Part shown: positions 9,401 to 16,157 of the stretch, piece after piece
How the letters are laid out: the number at the start of each line of letters is the position of its first letter
How positions within the stretch are numbered: position 1 is the first letter of the stretch
NCBI GenBank assembly: GCA_030614685.1
Contig: JAUWTO010000006.1
Coordinates: forward strand, 1-42,517
Reading direction: 5' to 3'
From: Candidatus Aminicenantota bacterium
Lineage (GTDB): Bacteria > Acidobacteriota > Aminicenantia > Aminicenantales > Aminicenantaceae
DNA length: 42,517 nt
Translations under genes and position numbers: made by a program
Notes under the pieces: generated by a model
The model's input: the letters and a program-made list of their open reading frames with translations, nothing else
Told to the model about the DNA's origin: nothing
Databases searched by the model: none

Positions 9401-9949
9401 CTCATCACGCACACCATCGATCATCTGGATGACACTCAGGCAGCAGATATGGAGGTCAGCCTCGCGGGAATCATTTCCTCGATCAGGCTGCTGAAGACCC
9501 GGAAGGACGAACGGATGGCCACTTTTATGCTGGAGGACATGAGTGGGCGCGTGGAGGCGGTGGCCTTCCCTGATTGCTACAAGAGCAGCTACGATTCTAT
9601 CCGGGAGGACCTGTTGGTTTGGGTCAAGGGGCGGCTGCAGGGCAACGGAGATCGGAACAAACTTCAGGCCCTTCAGGTGATGCCCCTGGAGAAGGCGTTC
9701 CAGATACGGGCAAAGCGGATGGTCCTCCGGATCGACCTGCCCGGGCTGGAGCAGAGTGTGTTTGGTGAGCTCAAGGCCATCCTGAGCGAAAATCCCGGGG
9801 AATGCCCGGTTTATTTCGAACTTAAGACCGAAGATTCCGACCGACTGGTCGTCCAGTCTGTGGATATTCAGGGAATATCGCCATCCGACCGATTGATAAA
9901 ACCCCTGGAGGATCTTCTGGGTAAAAACATGGTCTTCATCCAGTATTAA
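6461..9949 (+). CDS. dnaE: DNA polymerase III alpha subunit
   Basis: This 1162-aa replicative polymerase starts MASDFVHLHTHSDFSLLDG, the normal start of the PHP domain, so ATG 6461 is preferred over upstream in-frame codons. The PHP domain occupies about 1-275 (HTHSDF, TDHGN). The catalytic PDIDIDFCGRRRDEV supplies two active-site Asp, and a later palm Asp lies in KMDLLGLRNLTVI. A fingers region (GFNKSHSAAYAYLAFQTA), a tandem HhH region and a C-terminal OB fold (SLAGIISSIR..., FMLEDMSGRVEA) follow. Length and motifs are typical of DnaE1 rather than PolC. It lies 34 nt after guaA. Confidence 0.97.
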   Translation: MASDFVHLHTHSDFSLLDGAVKPAELVEAAARADMPAVALTDHGNIFGAIPFFQAAHDTAINPVLGCEVYVAPLGRKHKKLFTDGPGHYHLVLLVKNAAGYRNLCQLITLSYLEGFYYRPRVDKELLSEFGEGLIALSACLKGEVSDYMSRDLEDKAEEAALTYMSLFPDGDFYIELQDHGLEPQKKINPHLIQLARKLGVPLVATNDVHYLNKQDADSHDILLCIQTNKRVSDQDRICFGSKEFYFKSREEMLALFQDVPEAVSNTALVAEKCTFELTSSGYHLPRFDAPEGKSLGEYFEEVVRSGYQERMQQLSPRIAAGELPPAGEYEARLEKEIRLVREMGFEGYFLIVWDMIRFAHSQNIPVGPGRGSAAGSLLAYSLGITEIDPLEYDLLFERFLNPERISLPDIDIDFCGRRRDEVIEYVTQRYGRDNVSQIITFGTMAARQAIRDVGRALEVPLPEVDKIAKMIPPMGEDSSISAASEKISQLKSLKEKDPRVANLLNVAKRLEGQVRHASIHAAGIVITPRPLVEFMPLYQSAREEITTQFPMQDVESIGLLKMDLLGLRNLTVIQDTKDQVLEATGERIDLNDMPLDDELTFRVFREGNTDGVFQFESSGMKDLLRRFKPETFRDLIAMNALYRPGPLQSGMTEDFIRCKHDPERIKYDPPELEPILKETKGLIVYQEQVMRIATDIAGFSMAEADLLRKAMGKKKAAVMKAQKKRFVDGAKKNGINSAKANKLFEQIKYFAGYGFNKSHSAAYAYLAFQTAFLKAHYPVFFLAALLTSEAERGATPQVVRYINECREMGITVLPPDINRSELHFSAEGEGIRFGLVAVKNVGEGAVRALIEARRSLDGSGGAFVSPFDVCREVDPKALNRKVIESLIKSGALDGLGFKRSQLFGFLDMMIIYAGDYQRAEASNQTLLFGSGQLEPPPIPREILEMSEWDEQTFLTHEKEAPGFYISGHPLAQYGRRLKGLITHTIDHLDDTQAADMEVSLAGIISSIRLLKTRKDERMATFMLEDMSGRVEAVAFPDCYKSSYDSIREDLLVWVKGRLQGNGDRNKLQALQVMPLEKAFQIRAKRMVLRIDLPGLEQSVFGELKAILSENPGECPVYFELKTEDSDRLVVQSVDIQGISPSDRLIKPLEDLLGKNMVFIQY

Positions 9950-9970
9950 ACGAGGAGAGGAACCGAGCAA

Positions 9971-10342
9971 TTGAGCAAATACACCTTCTGGAGCGTTCTT
10001 CATCAGCATGTGAACGTGGCCCTGACCGAAGACCTGTCCCATTATGCGCAGGGGGAGACCTTCTGGCAGGCGATGCAGAACCTGTGCGAGACACTTCCGG
10101 AATGTCACCCCTCGGCAGCGCCCGAGGAGATGAACATCAACCTCAGGCTGCGCATGTATCAGAAGACGGGGATCAGCCGCGTGGAGATCTTCGTGGATCA
10201 GGAAGCTGGCCGTTTTGCCGTGAAATGTGCGAATACCCGCAGCCACATCGCCGCCGGTTCAGAGCAGGAAGCGCTGAAGAAATATGTGACTTCCAAGGCG
10301 GCCACTTCAGTGGTCAACACGGGAGACGTCTTGAAGACGTGA
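9971..10342 (+). CDS. Hypothetical protein, 123 aa
   Basis: This TTG-started frame lies 21 nt after dnaE, with a GAGGAGAGG purine tract about 10 nt upstream of the start. The product is soluble, mixed alpha/beta by appearance, with no signal or membrane segment. It starts MSKYTFWSVLHQHVNVAL and has Cys at residues 38, 45 and 81. I do not recognise a family. The conserved-looking codon use and its tight position between dnaE and the receiver-like gene support it as real. Confidence 0.7.
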   Translation: MSKYTFWSVLHQHVNVALTEDLSHYAQGETFWQAMQNLCETLPECHPSAAPEEMNINLRLRMYQKTGISRVEIFVDQEAGRFAVKCANTRSHIAAGSEQEALKKYVTSKAATSVVNTGDVLKT

Positions 10343-10421
10343 TGCGGAAGACCCGTGTTTGACAGGGAGCGGAAAAAAGTGATAACTACTGGTGGAAGCT
10401 GATCCGGATGATGTGGTGACC

Positions 10422-11030
10422 ATGGCGTATCGAGTGCTCGTTGCAGACAGCAGTCCTTCGGCCCTGAAGGCCCTGCACATGGCGTTCCAGAATTCCCATT
10501 ATGACCTCTACACCTCTACCGATGGCAGCGAAGTGATGGGGCTCCTCCCCCAAGTCAACCCGGATGCGATCGTGCTGGGTTTGAGCCTCCCCCATGCGGA
10601 CGGCTACGAACTGGCGTTGCAGATCAGACGGATGGAGGAATTCTCCCGGACCCCGCTGGTCCTTCTGCAGGCGGTGTTCGAGGAGTTGGATGAGGCCCGG
10701 GTGAAAGGGCTTGTTTATGATGAGATTGTGACCAAGCCATTTGACTCTGAGGAACTGGCCCACAGGATTCGCACCCTGATCAGCGGAACACGTGAGCCGG
10801 AATCGCTTCCAGAGGAGCCCGGACCGGCCCGGGTCGAAGACCGCGTCACAGAGGCAGCGCTGCCTGGGAGGCACCATGAGCACGTGCCAGACGACATGAT
10901 GCGCAGTCAGATCAAGCAGGAGATCCTTGCGATGGAACGCGAGCTGGAGAAGCGGATCACAGCCCGGGTCAAGGCCGAGATCAAGGCCTGGTTGCAGTTT
11001 GACCAGCCGGGAGAGCAGGAGAAACCGTGA
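10422..11030 (+). CDS. Degenerate response-regulator receiver protein
   Basis: The 202-aa protein has an N-terminal CheY-like receiver (about 1-120) and a charged helical C terminus (about 160-195, RELEKRITARVKAEIKAWL) without a recognisable DNA-binding domain. ATG 10422 (MAYRVLVADSSPS) gives the usual receiver N terminus; a GTG 30 nt upstream is an alternative. The acidic-pocket Asp9 and the conserved Lys105 (TKPF) remain. The phospho-acceptor position in NPDAIVLGLSLPHADGYEL is Gly53 instead of Asp, and the switch Thr position is Gln83. It is therefore likely a pseudo-receiver that does not take phosphate and acts in protein interaction. No kinase gene is nearby. Confidence 0.8.
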   Translation: MAYRVLVADSSPSALKALHMAFQNSHYDLYTSTDGSEVMGLLPQVNPDAIVLGLSLPHADGYELALQIRRMEEFSRTPLVLLQAVFEELDEARVKGLVYDEIVTKPFDSEELAHRIRTLISGTREPESLPEEPGPARVEDRVTEAALPGRHHEHVPDDMMRSQIKQEILAMERELEKRITARVKAEIKAWLQFDQPGEQEKP

Positions 11031-11081
11031 CTCGATCTGCCCATCAACCGACCCTGAGTGGGGCGAGGGAGGAGGCCTGCC

Positions 11082-11852
11082 ATGCTCTTTGCCATTGATA
11101 TCGGGAACACCAACATCGCCATGGGGATCTTCCATGGGGAAACGCTGGTGGAAAACTGGAAGATCCGGTCTGATGCGGAAAAGACGTGCGACGAATACAA
11201 GGTCATCCTACGTGGGCTACTGCGGTCCTCTTCCCTGGATGAGAAGCAGATCACGGGTGCCATCCTTTCCTGTGTCGTCCCCCCGCTAGCTCCCGTGTTC
11301 CAGGGTCTCTGCCGGGGCATGTTTCAGATCAAACCCCTGACGGTCGGCCCCGGTCTGAAGACCGGGATGCCCATTCTATATGAAAATCCTCTGGAGGTGG
11401 GCGCCGACCGCATCGTGTCAGCCGTGGCTGCGTTTGAGAAACACGGCGGGCCCTGCATCATAGTCGACTTCGGGACCGCTACGACTCTTGACGCGGTATC
11501 TACCCGCGGAGAATACCTGGGGGGGGCCATAGCACCGGGAGTCAGAATCTCGGCCGAAGCCCTGTACGCAAAGACGGCCAAGCTACCGAGCATCGAGATC
11601 CTGAAGCCGGAGAAGGCCATCGGCCGGACTACCGTCTCCAGCATGCAGTCAGGCCTGTACTTTGGTTACATCGGACTGGTCTCCGCCCTGATACAGAGGT
11701 TCAAGGACGAGTTGGGCGGGGGAGCTGCCGTGGTTGCCACCGGGGGATTCGCGTCACTCATCCGCAGCGAGATCGCCGCTATCGGCTTTCACGAACCGGA
11801 TCTTGTACTGGACGGACTCCGCCTCCTTTACGAGCGAAACAGGAAGAGCTGA
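11082..11852 (+). CDS. coaX: Type III pantothenate kinase
   Basis: The 256-aa enzyme phosphorylates pantothenate, the first step of coenzyme A synthesis. The start follows a strong GGGAGGAGG site six nt before the ATG. Motifs are the ATP-binding DIGNTNIAMGIF, the GADRIVSAVAA pantothenate segment, VDFGTATTLDAV and LGGAIAPGV. Length is standard for the family. It sits 51 nt after the pseudo-receiver gene and 9 nt before the next reading frame. Confidence 0.95.
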   Translation: MLFAIDIGNTNIAMGIFHGETLVENWKIRSDAEKTCDEYKVILRGLLRSSSLDEKQITGAILSCVVPPLAPVFQGLCRGMFQIKPLTVGPGLKTGMPILYENPLEVGADRIVSAVAAFEKHGGPCIIVDFGTATTLDAVSTRGEYLGGAIAPGVRISAEALYAKTAKLPSIEILKPEKAIGRTTVSSMQSGLYFGYIGLVSALIQRFKDELGGGAAVVATGGFASLIRSEIAAIGFHEPDLVLDGLRLLYERNRKS

Positions 11853-11861
11853 CGCACGCGC

Positions 11862-12494
11862 ATGTCCAAAGACCGGGAACGGTATTATCAGTCCATAGCA
11901 AGCCGGTTGTTTTCCTTTCGGGGTTCGCCCTTTGTCCTGTCCTCCAGGGAAATGGAGATCGTTGAGATCTGGGAAGCGGATGGCATCCCCTTGGCCATGG
12001 TGCTTGAGGGAATGCGGCAGGGATATGAAGCCTTCCGGAGGGGAGGGGCCCGAAGGGGCCGGAAGCTGACTCTTGTCTTTTGCCACCCCCACGTGCTGAA
12101 GGCCTATGCCCTCCTCCGTGACAGAGGAGTGGGGCGCGGCGAGCAGAAGGTGACACAGGAGGACAAATGCAGGGAGATAGGGAATGCGGTGGAGGCGTTT
12201 CTGGCGGAGCTTCCTACACAGGTCCAGGATCTCCGGGACGTCTTTGCCGGGCTGCGGAAAGAATTGACCCGCGGGCCGTGTGATCCGGAACGGCTCGAAA
12301 GGCTGGATGAGTCGATCGAAGCGCAGCTCTTCCATATGGCCTCTCAAACTGACCTCGCTCGCCTGGACCGCGAGATCAGAAATGAACACGGCATCGAGGA
12401 CCGTGAGGAACGGTCTCGGCTGGTTCGTATCAAATGGGTCAAGTCCCTCCGTGAGAGGCATGGGATCCCCCATGTGTCGCCCTTCTACTACTGA
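11862..12494 (+). CDS. Hypothetical protein, 210 aa
   Basis: A charged, mostly helical soluble protein lies 9 nt after coaX and 9 nt before rnr, so it is clearly part of the operon. It begins MSKDRERYYQSIASRLFSFRG and ends IPHVSPFYY. It has no membrane segment, signal peptide, cofactor motif or cysteine cluster; only three Cys residues are present. I do not recognise a family. The N-terminal 60 residues and the basic GGARRGRK patch could contact nucleic acid, but that is speculation. Confidence 0.75.
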   Translation: MSKDRERYYQSIASRLFSFRGSPFVLSSREMEIVEIWEADGIPLAMVLEGMRQGYEAFRRGGARRGRKLTLVFCHPHVLKAYALLRDRGVGRGEQKVTQEDKCREIGNAVEAFLAELPTQVQDLRDVFAGLRKELTRGPCDPERLERLDESIEAQLFHMASQTDLARLDREIRNEHGIEDREERSRLVRIKWVKSLRERHGIPHVSPFYY

Positions 12495-12503
12495 GCCCGC
12501 ACT

Positions 12504-14570
12504 ATGGTGCACAAGATCCTCCAGCTTTTAAAAGACCACGACGGAGGGCTCAGCTTTCAGTCCCTGGCGCGCGGATTGCGGATTCTCCAGCGTGAGAAGC
12601 CTCTTCTCAAGAAGAGGCTGATGGAGCTGGAGGACAGGGGTCTGTTGTTGCGGGTCAAGCGCCTCTATTTTCTGCTCCCTCAGACCCGGGTCATCAGGGG
12701 CCGCGTGATCCATGTGGGGCGGGCCTTCCTGTTTGTTCAGCCTGAAAAAAACAGCAGCCCGGACGTCTATGTGCCCGCCCGGCACGCGGCAGGGGCTGTT
12801 ATGGGCGATACTGTGGAGCTGGTCCACAGCGAGGCCGGGCCGGCGAAGGGACCTGCGGGAAAGATCCTGCGGATACTGGAGAGGAGCAAGAACTCGGTGG
12901 TGGGGATCTATCGGGCGGATTGGGGGCGCCCCTACGTGGTCCCCTACGATTCCCCTTCCAGGGAGGAGATCCCGCTGACCGTTCCCGGGCCAGCGCCTGC
13001 CGAAGACGGAGAGGTCGTCGAGGTCGACCGGGCGACTGGGCGGGTCGTGCAGGTGCTGGGATTTCTCGAAGATCCCGGGGTGGACCTTGATATCATGGTC
13101 CGCAAATACGATCTTCCCGAGGAATTCTCTGCAGAGATCCTGGCAGAAGCCGAAGCGGTGGCGCGATCCGGATTCGATGACCCCGGCGAGAGGGATGATC
13201 TGCGGGATTGGGATGTTGTGACCATCGATGGCGCAGACGCCCGGGACTTCGACGACGCGGTCAGCATCCGGGAGGAGGGACCGGACCGCTTCCTCCTGGG
13301 GATACACATCGCGGACGTGTCCCATTTTGTACGCACCGGATCGGCCTTGGACCGAGAGGCCTACCGCAGGGGGACCAGCGTCTACTTCCCGGAAAAGGCC
13401 CTGCCCATGCTCCCGGAGGTCCTGTCCAATGGCGCGTGCAGCCTGAAACCCGGGGAGGATCGCCTGGCTGTTTCGGTCCTGCTGGACGTGGACCTGAAGG
13501 GGGAGGTCCATGCAGTACGGATCCGACCCTCCTGGATCCGTTCGGCGGCACGCCTCACCTATGAGGAGGTGGAGAAATTCTTTACAGGAGAGGGAGGGGA
13601 TCCCGGGCGCCGGGCCGCTCTTTCCCATGGCCTGTCCCGCATGCGGGCCCTGGCCGAACAGATGCGGCGGAACCGGGTGGAAAGCGGCAGCCTGGACTTT
13701 TCGCATCCCGAACCCCGGCTGCGCTACCGGGAGGGCATCCTGGTGGGAGTCGAGCCCTTCCTCCCTCAAGAAGCGCACGGGCTCATCGAGGAGTTCATGT
13801 TGGGCGCCAACCAGGCGGTGGCCACCTTTCTCAAAGATAGAGAGGTCGCATTTCCTTATCGCGTCCATCCCCCACCGGCCCTTGCAGACCTGGCTTCCCT
13901 GCGGTCGCAGTTGGCACATTTCGGGATTTCCCTGCCCCCCCCGGAGAAGGTTGCGGCCTGCCATCTTCAGGCCGCACAGGAGCAGGCTCAGCTGCGTCCG
14001 GAGGGCAAGTACCTCTCGGTCCAGATCCTTAAGAGCCTGAGGTTGGCTTCCTATGCTTCCAGGAATGCGGGACATTTCGGCCTGGGGATGAGCCTCTACA
14101 CCCACTTCACCTCACCCATTCGCCGGTATCCCGATCTTTTGACTCATCGGATCATCAAACACGTCCTGGCAGGCGAAGCGCAGGAGGACATCCCTCTGTC
14201 CACGGTAGCGCGGGTGTGTTCGGAACGTGAACGCCGCGCAGAAGAGGCGGAGCGCGAGCTCCTGGAATGGCGCATCTATCGTTTCCTGCGCTCCCGCCTG
14301 GGTGATGAATTCCAGGGTTTTGTGGTGGATATCAGAAGGGCGGGCCTGGTGGTGGAGCTGGAGGACCTTTTTGTGACCGGTTTGGTCCGATTCCAGGACC
14401 TGGGAGATGATTATTTCGAGCGTGATTCCGAGATCAGCCTGAAGGGCCGAAGAACAGGGAAGACCCTGGCGCTGGGAGAGCGGCTGGACGTGATTCTTGC
14501 TTCCATTGAACCGGACGAGCGCCGCATGCTGCTGGTCCCGGCCGACCGCTCTTTCGTAAGCCATGTTTAG
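12504..14570 (+). CDS. rnr: Exoribonuclease of the RNase II/RNase R family
   Basis: The 688-aa protein degrades RNA processively from the 3' end. An N-terminal winged-helix-like region (KILQLLKDHDGGLSFQSLAR) and cold-shock OB folds precede the RNB catalytic domain. The signature TIDGADARDFDDAVSI carries the metal-binding Asp cluster, and YTHFTSPIRRYPDLLTHR is the second RNB signature. A C-terminal S1 domain (GDEFQGFVVDIRRAGLVVEL) follows. It lacks the long basic tail of E. coli RNase R and is somewhat shorter than that enzyme, so RNase R versus RNase II specificity is not settled. A terminator-like hairpin follows. Confidence 0.92.
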   Translation: MVHKILQLLKDHDGGLSFQSLARGLRILQREKPLLKKRLMELEDRGLLLRVKRLYFLLPQTRVIRGRVIHVGRAFLFVQPEKNSSPDVYVPARHAAGAVMGDTVELVHSEAGPAKGPAGKILRILERSKNSVVGIYRADWGRPYVVPYDSPSREEIPLTVPGPAPAEDGEVVEVDRATGRVVQVLGFLEDPGVDLDIMVRKYDLPEEFSAEILAEAEAVARSGFDDPGERDDLRDWDVVTIDGADARDFDDAVSIREEGPDRFLLGIHIADVSHFVRTGSALDREAYRRGTSVYFPEKALPMLPEVLSNGACSLKPGEDRLAVSVLLDVDLKGEVHAVRIRPSWIRSAARLTYEEVEKFFTGEGGDPGRRAALSHGLSRMRALAEQMRRNRVESGSLDFSHPEPRLRYREGILVGVEPFLPQEAHGLIEEFMLGANQAVATFLKDREVAFPYRVHPPPALADLASLRSQLAHFGISLPPPEKVAACHLQAAQEQAQLRPEGKYLSVQILKSLRLASYASRNAGHFGLGMSLYTHFTSPIRRYPDLLTHRIIKHVLAGEAQEDIPLSTVARVCSERERRAEEAERELLEWRIYRFLRSRLGDEFQGFVVDIRRAGLVVELEDLFVTGLVRFQDLGDDYFERDSEISLKGRRTGKTLALGERLDVILASIEPDERRMLLVPADRSFVSHV

Positions 14571-14578
14571 TGTTTCGG

Positions 14579-14601
14579 TCGGGCGGCCGAGCCTGGCCCG
14601 A
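14579..14601 (+). terminator. Hairpin after rnr, possible terminator
   Basis: TCGGGC (14579-14584) and GGC pair with GCC and GCCCGA (14596-14601), giving a nine-pair stem with a CGA loop and a TG bulge, followed by TCTTC. The U-tract is weak, but the place is right: eight nt after rnr and just before a new promoter. Confidence 0.4.
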
Positions 14602-14608
14602 TCTTCAG

Positions 14609-14636
14609 TTGTGCTTTGGTCACGATCGGTTATAAT
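14609..14636 (+). promoter_or_regulatory. Promoter of the SelB-C gene
   Basis: TTGTGC (14609-14614) and a perfect TATAAT (14631-14636) are 16 bp apart. The start would fall near 14643, leaving a short leader with AGGAG at 14661-14665. Confidence 0.6.
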
Positions 14637-14669
14637 GGGAAGTCAAGATTATGAATTATCAGGAGCAGG

Positions 14670-15734
14670 ATGAGATCCCAGCGTTTTGATGCCAGGCTTA
14701 ACCGCGAAGAAGGAATGGAGCATGGAGCTAGGGCTCAGCTCACACATGGAGGGCATCGGTTCGGAGTCGAAGTTCGGCCCTATGAGCCATCCGGCTGTTT
14801 TGTTCAGATAACGGTTGACCGGCCCATAGAGGTCTTCTGGGGGTCCGGCTTCGAGCTGCTCGATCCGGAGGGGCGGCGGAAGTGGGCCAGCGGCACGGTG
14901 CTTGATCCGGCTGCACATCAGCCGGGTCGGAGCAGGAAAGCCCACCGGCTCGAATTCCTGGAGGCTCTGGGCGGCGGAGAAAAAGAGATGCTGTTGGCCT
15001 TGACCGAGAGCAAGGGAGTCAAGGGGCTGACCGAGAGCGAGCTCGAGGGCTTTGCTTCCCTTTCCGAGAAAGACAGGCACAGATGGGCCCAGGATCTGGA
15101 AGCCGATGGTCAGATCAAGATCCTGACTTTTGAGCCGCTTTTTCTTCTGGCCGAGTCCAGCTTCAATTATCTGTGCGACAAACTGCGGGGCTACATCGAG
15201 AAACAGCATCGCGATAAGCCGGACCTGATCGGGATCACTCCCAAGAGCCTGCGCGCACGTTTCCGGATCCCGGAGCGGGTAAACCTCCTCGCACTCAAGG
15301 CGTTGCAAAGGGAAGGGCGCCTCCTCTGGACAGAAGACAAGGTGTTGCCGGCGGATTTTCGGATCCAGGCCTCCCCGGAAGAGGAAGAAATCTTGGCGGA
15401 ACTGGAGGAGCTTTCCTTAAAAGGGGAATTCAAAAGGGTCTCACTGGAGGAGATCCGAAAACGGCTCCGCATTTCTACAGACCGCTTGAACCGCCTGTTG
15501 GCTCTGCTGATCGAGAGGAGGAAGGTCATACAGGGGAAAGACGGATTTCTCCTCCATTCACAGTGGCTGGATGAGGTTGTGGCTCAACTGCACAGCTGGG
15601 GTCGGGATGAGATCAGCATTGCAGAGTTCAAGGAGATGACGGGCCTTAGCCGGAAATACGCAATCCCCTTGCTGGAGCTGTTGGATCAGCTGGGGATCAC
15701 ACGCCGCCGGGGGTCACACCGCGAAATACTTTGA
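14670..15734 (+). CDS. SelB C-terminal-like protein lacking the GTPase domain
   Basis: The 354-aa product resembles only the C-terminal half of selenocysteine-specific elongation factor SelB. Residues 50-80 recall the end of the beta-barrel region (RPIEVFWGSGF ... SGTVLDP). The rest resembles the winged-helix array, and the last unit (about 293-354) contains FKEMTGLSRKYAIPLLELLD and GITRRRG, the hallmark of the terminal SelB domain. No GTPase motifs (G1 P-loop, NKxD) occur here or immediately upstream. AGGAG lies four nt before the ATG, and a good promoter precedes it, so it looks expressed rather than a random relic. It might bind SECIS-like RNA hairpins, or be a SelB-derived paralogue with another role. 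Confidence 0.75.
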   Translation: MRSQRFDARLNREEGMEHGARAQLTHGGHRFGVEVRPYEPSGCFVQITVDRPIEVFWGSGFELLDPEGRRKWASGTVLDPAAHQPGRSRKAHRLEFLEALGGGEKEMLLALTESKGVKGLTESELEGFASLSEKDRHRWAQDLEADGQIKILTFEPLFLLAESSFNYLCDKLRGYIEKQHRDKPDLIGITPKSLRARFRIPERVNLLALKALQREGRLLWTEDKVLPADFRIQASPEEEEILAELEELSLKGEFKRVSLEEIRKRLRISTDRLNRLLALLIERRKVIQGKDGFLLHSQWLDEVVAQLHSWGRDEISIAEFKEMTGLSRKYAIPLLELLDQLGITRRRGSHREIL

Positions 15735-15772
15735 CGCGGCCTGCCCCGACGTAAACCGCTCGCTCGAGGAAC

Positions 15773-15946
15773 CTACTGAGACCCACCGAGCAGTGCCAGG
15801 CCAAAGAGGCCACTGGCCACCAGAAAACCTACAAAGGGAAGCGTGGGGCCTCCGGTCCACACCATGCTGATGGTGAACCAGGAGCTTACGATCCCTCCCA
15901 AGCCCAGAAGTTTTACGTTCTTGGTCAAGACTTTTTTGATCTGCAT
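15773..15946 (-). CDS. Small membrane protein, 57 aa
   Basis: The product starts MQIKKVLTKNVKLLGLGG and has two hydrophobic segments (about 13-31 and 36-55) joined by a TGGPT turn. A basic N terminus suggests N-in topology. The frame extends upstream to a TTG at 16000, but ATG 15946 gives the cleaner protein. No strong Shine-Dalgarno is seen. The family is unknown. It is convergent with the SelB-C gene. Confidence 0.45.
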   Translation of the reverse strand: MQIKKVLTKNVKLLGLGGIVSSWFTISMVWTGGPTLPFVGFLVASGLFGLALLGGSQ

Positions 15947-15970
15947 TGACCGAACCCCGCTTTCATAAAT

Positions 15971-16000
15971 TTTGTAACCTTGCAGAAGTAAAAATAGCAA
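15971..16000 (-). promoter_or_regulatory. Weak promoter candidate for the 57-aa protein
   Basis: TTGCTA (16000-15995) and TACAAA (15976-15971) are 18 bp apart on the minus strand, each matching four of six consensus bases. The 211-bp stretch 15947-16157 otherwise holds only this and the hairpin at 16112. Confidence 0.3.
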
Positions 16001-16111
16001 AAAGCATGCCAGACCCTATCTTGTTTATTATGTGCAGGCTATAGGATTGATCGGTGTTCCTAAGGCGGAAAATACAGACAAATATTGTTCATTTCTGTCA
16101 ATTATTGTCAC

Positions 16112-16141
16112 GAATTCCCTCTCTTGGAGAGGCCGGAATTC
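16112..16141 (-). terminator. Inverted repeat downstream of the FAD oxidoreductase
   Basis: GAATTCC (16112-16118) pairs with GGAATTC (16135-16141), and the inner CTCTC (16119-16123) pairs with GAGAG (16127-16131) around a TTG loop; a GCC bulge interrupts one arm. It lies 17 nt beyond the stop of the minus-strand oxidoreductase and could end that transcript, though no clear U-run follows. Confidence 0.4.
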
Positions 16142-16157
16142 CCATAATATCCGTCAA

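Noticed and set aside
7970-10246. A 758-codon open frame antisense to dnaE, and similar long antisense frames across the window
   Set aside because: High third-position GC leaves few stops on the opposite strand. The sense frames carry clear family motifs, and the antisense products look like nothing known.
14651-14689. 12-codon upstream reading frame overlapping the SelB-C start
   Set aside because: It starts eight nt after the expected transcript start with no ribosome-binding site of its own. It could be a leader peptide but is too short to support.
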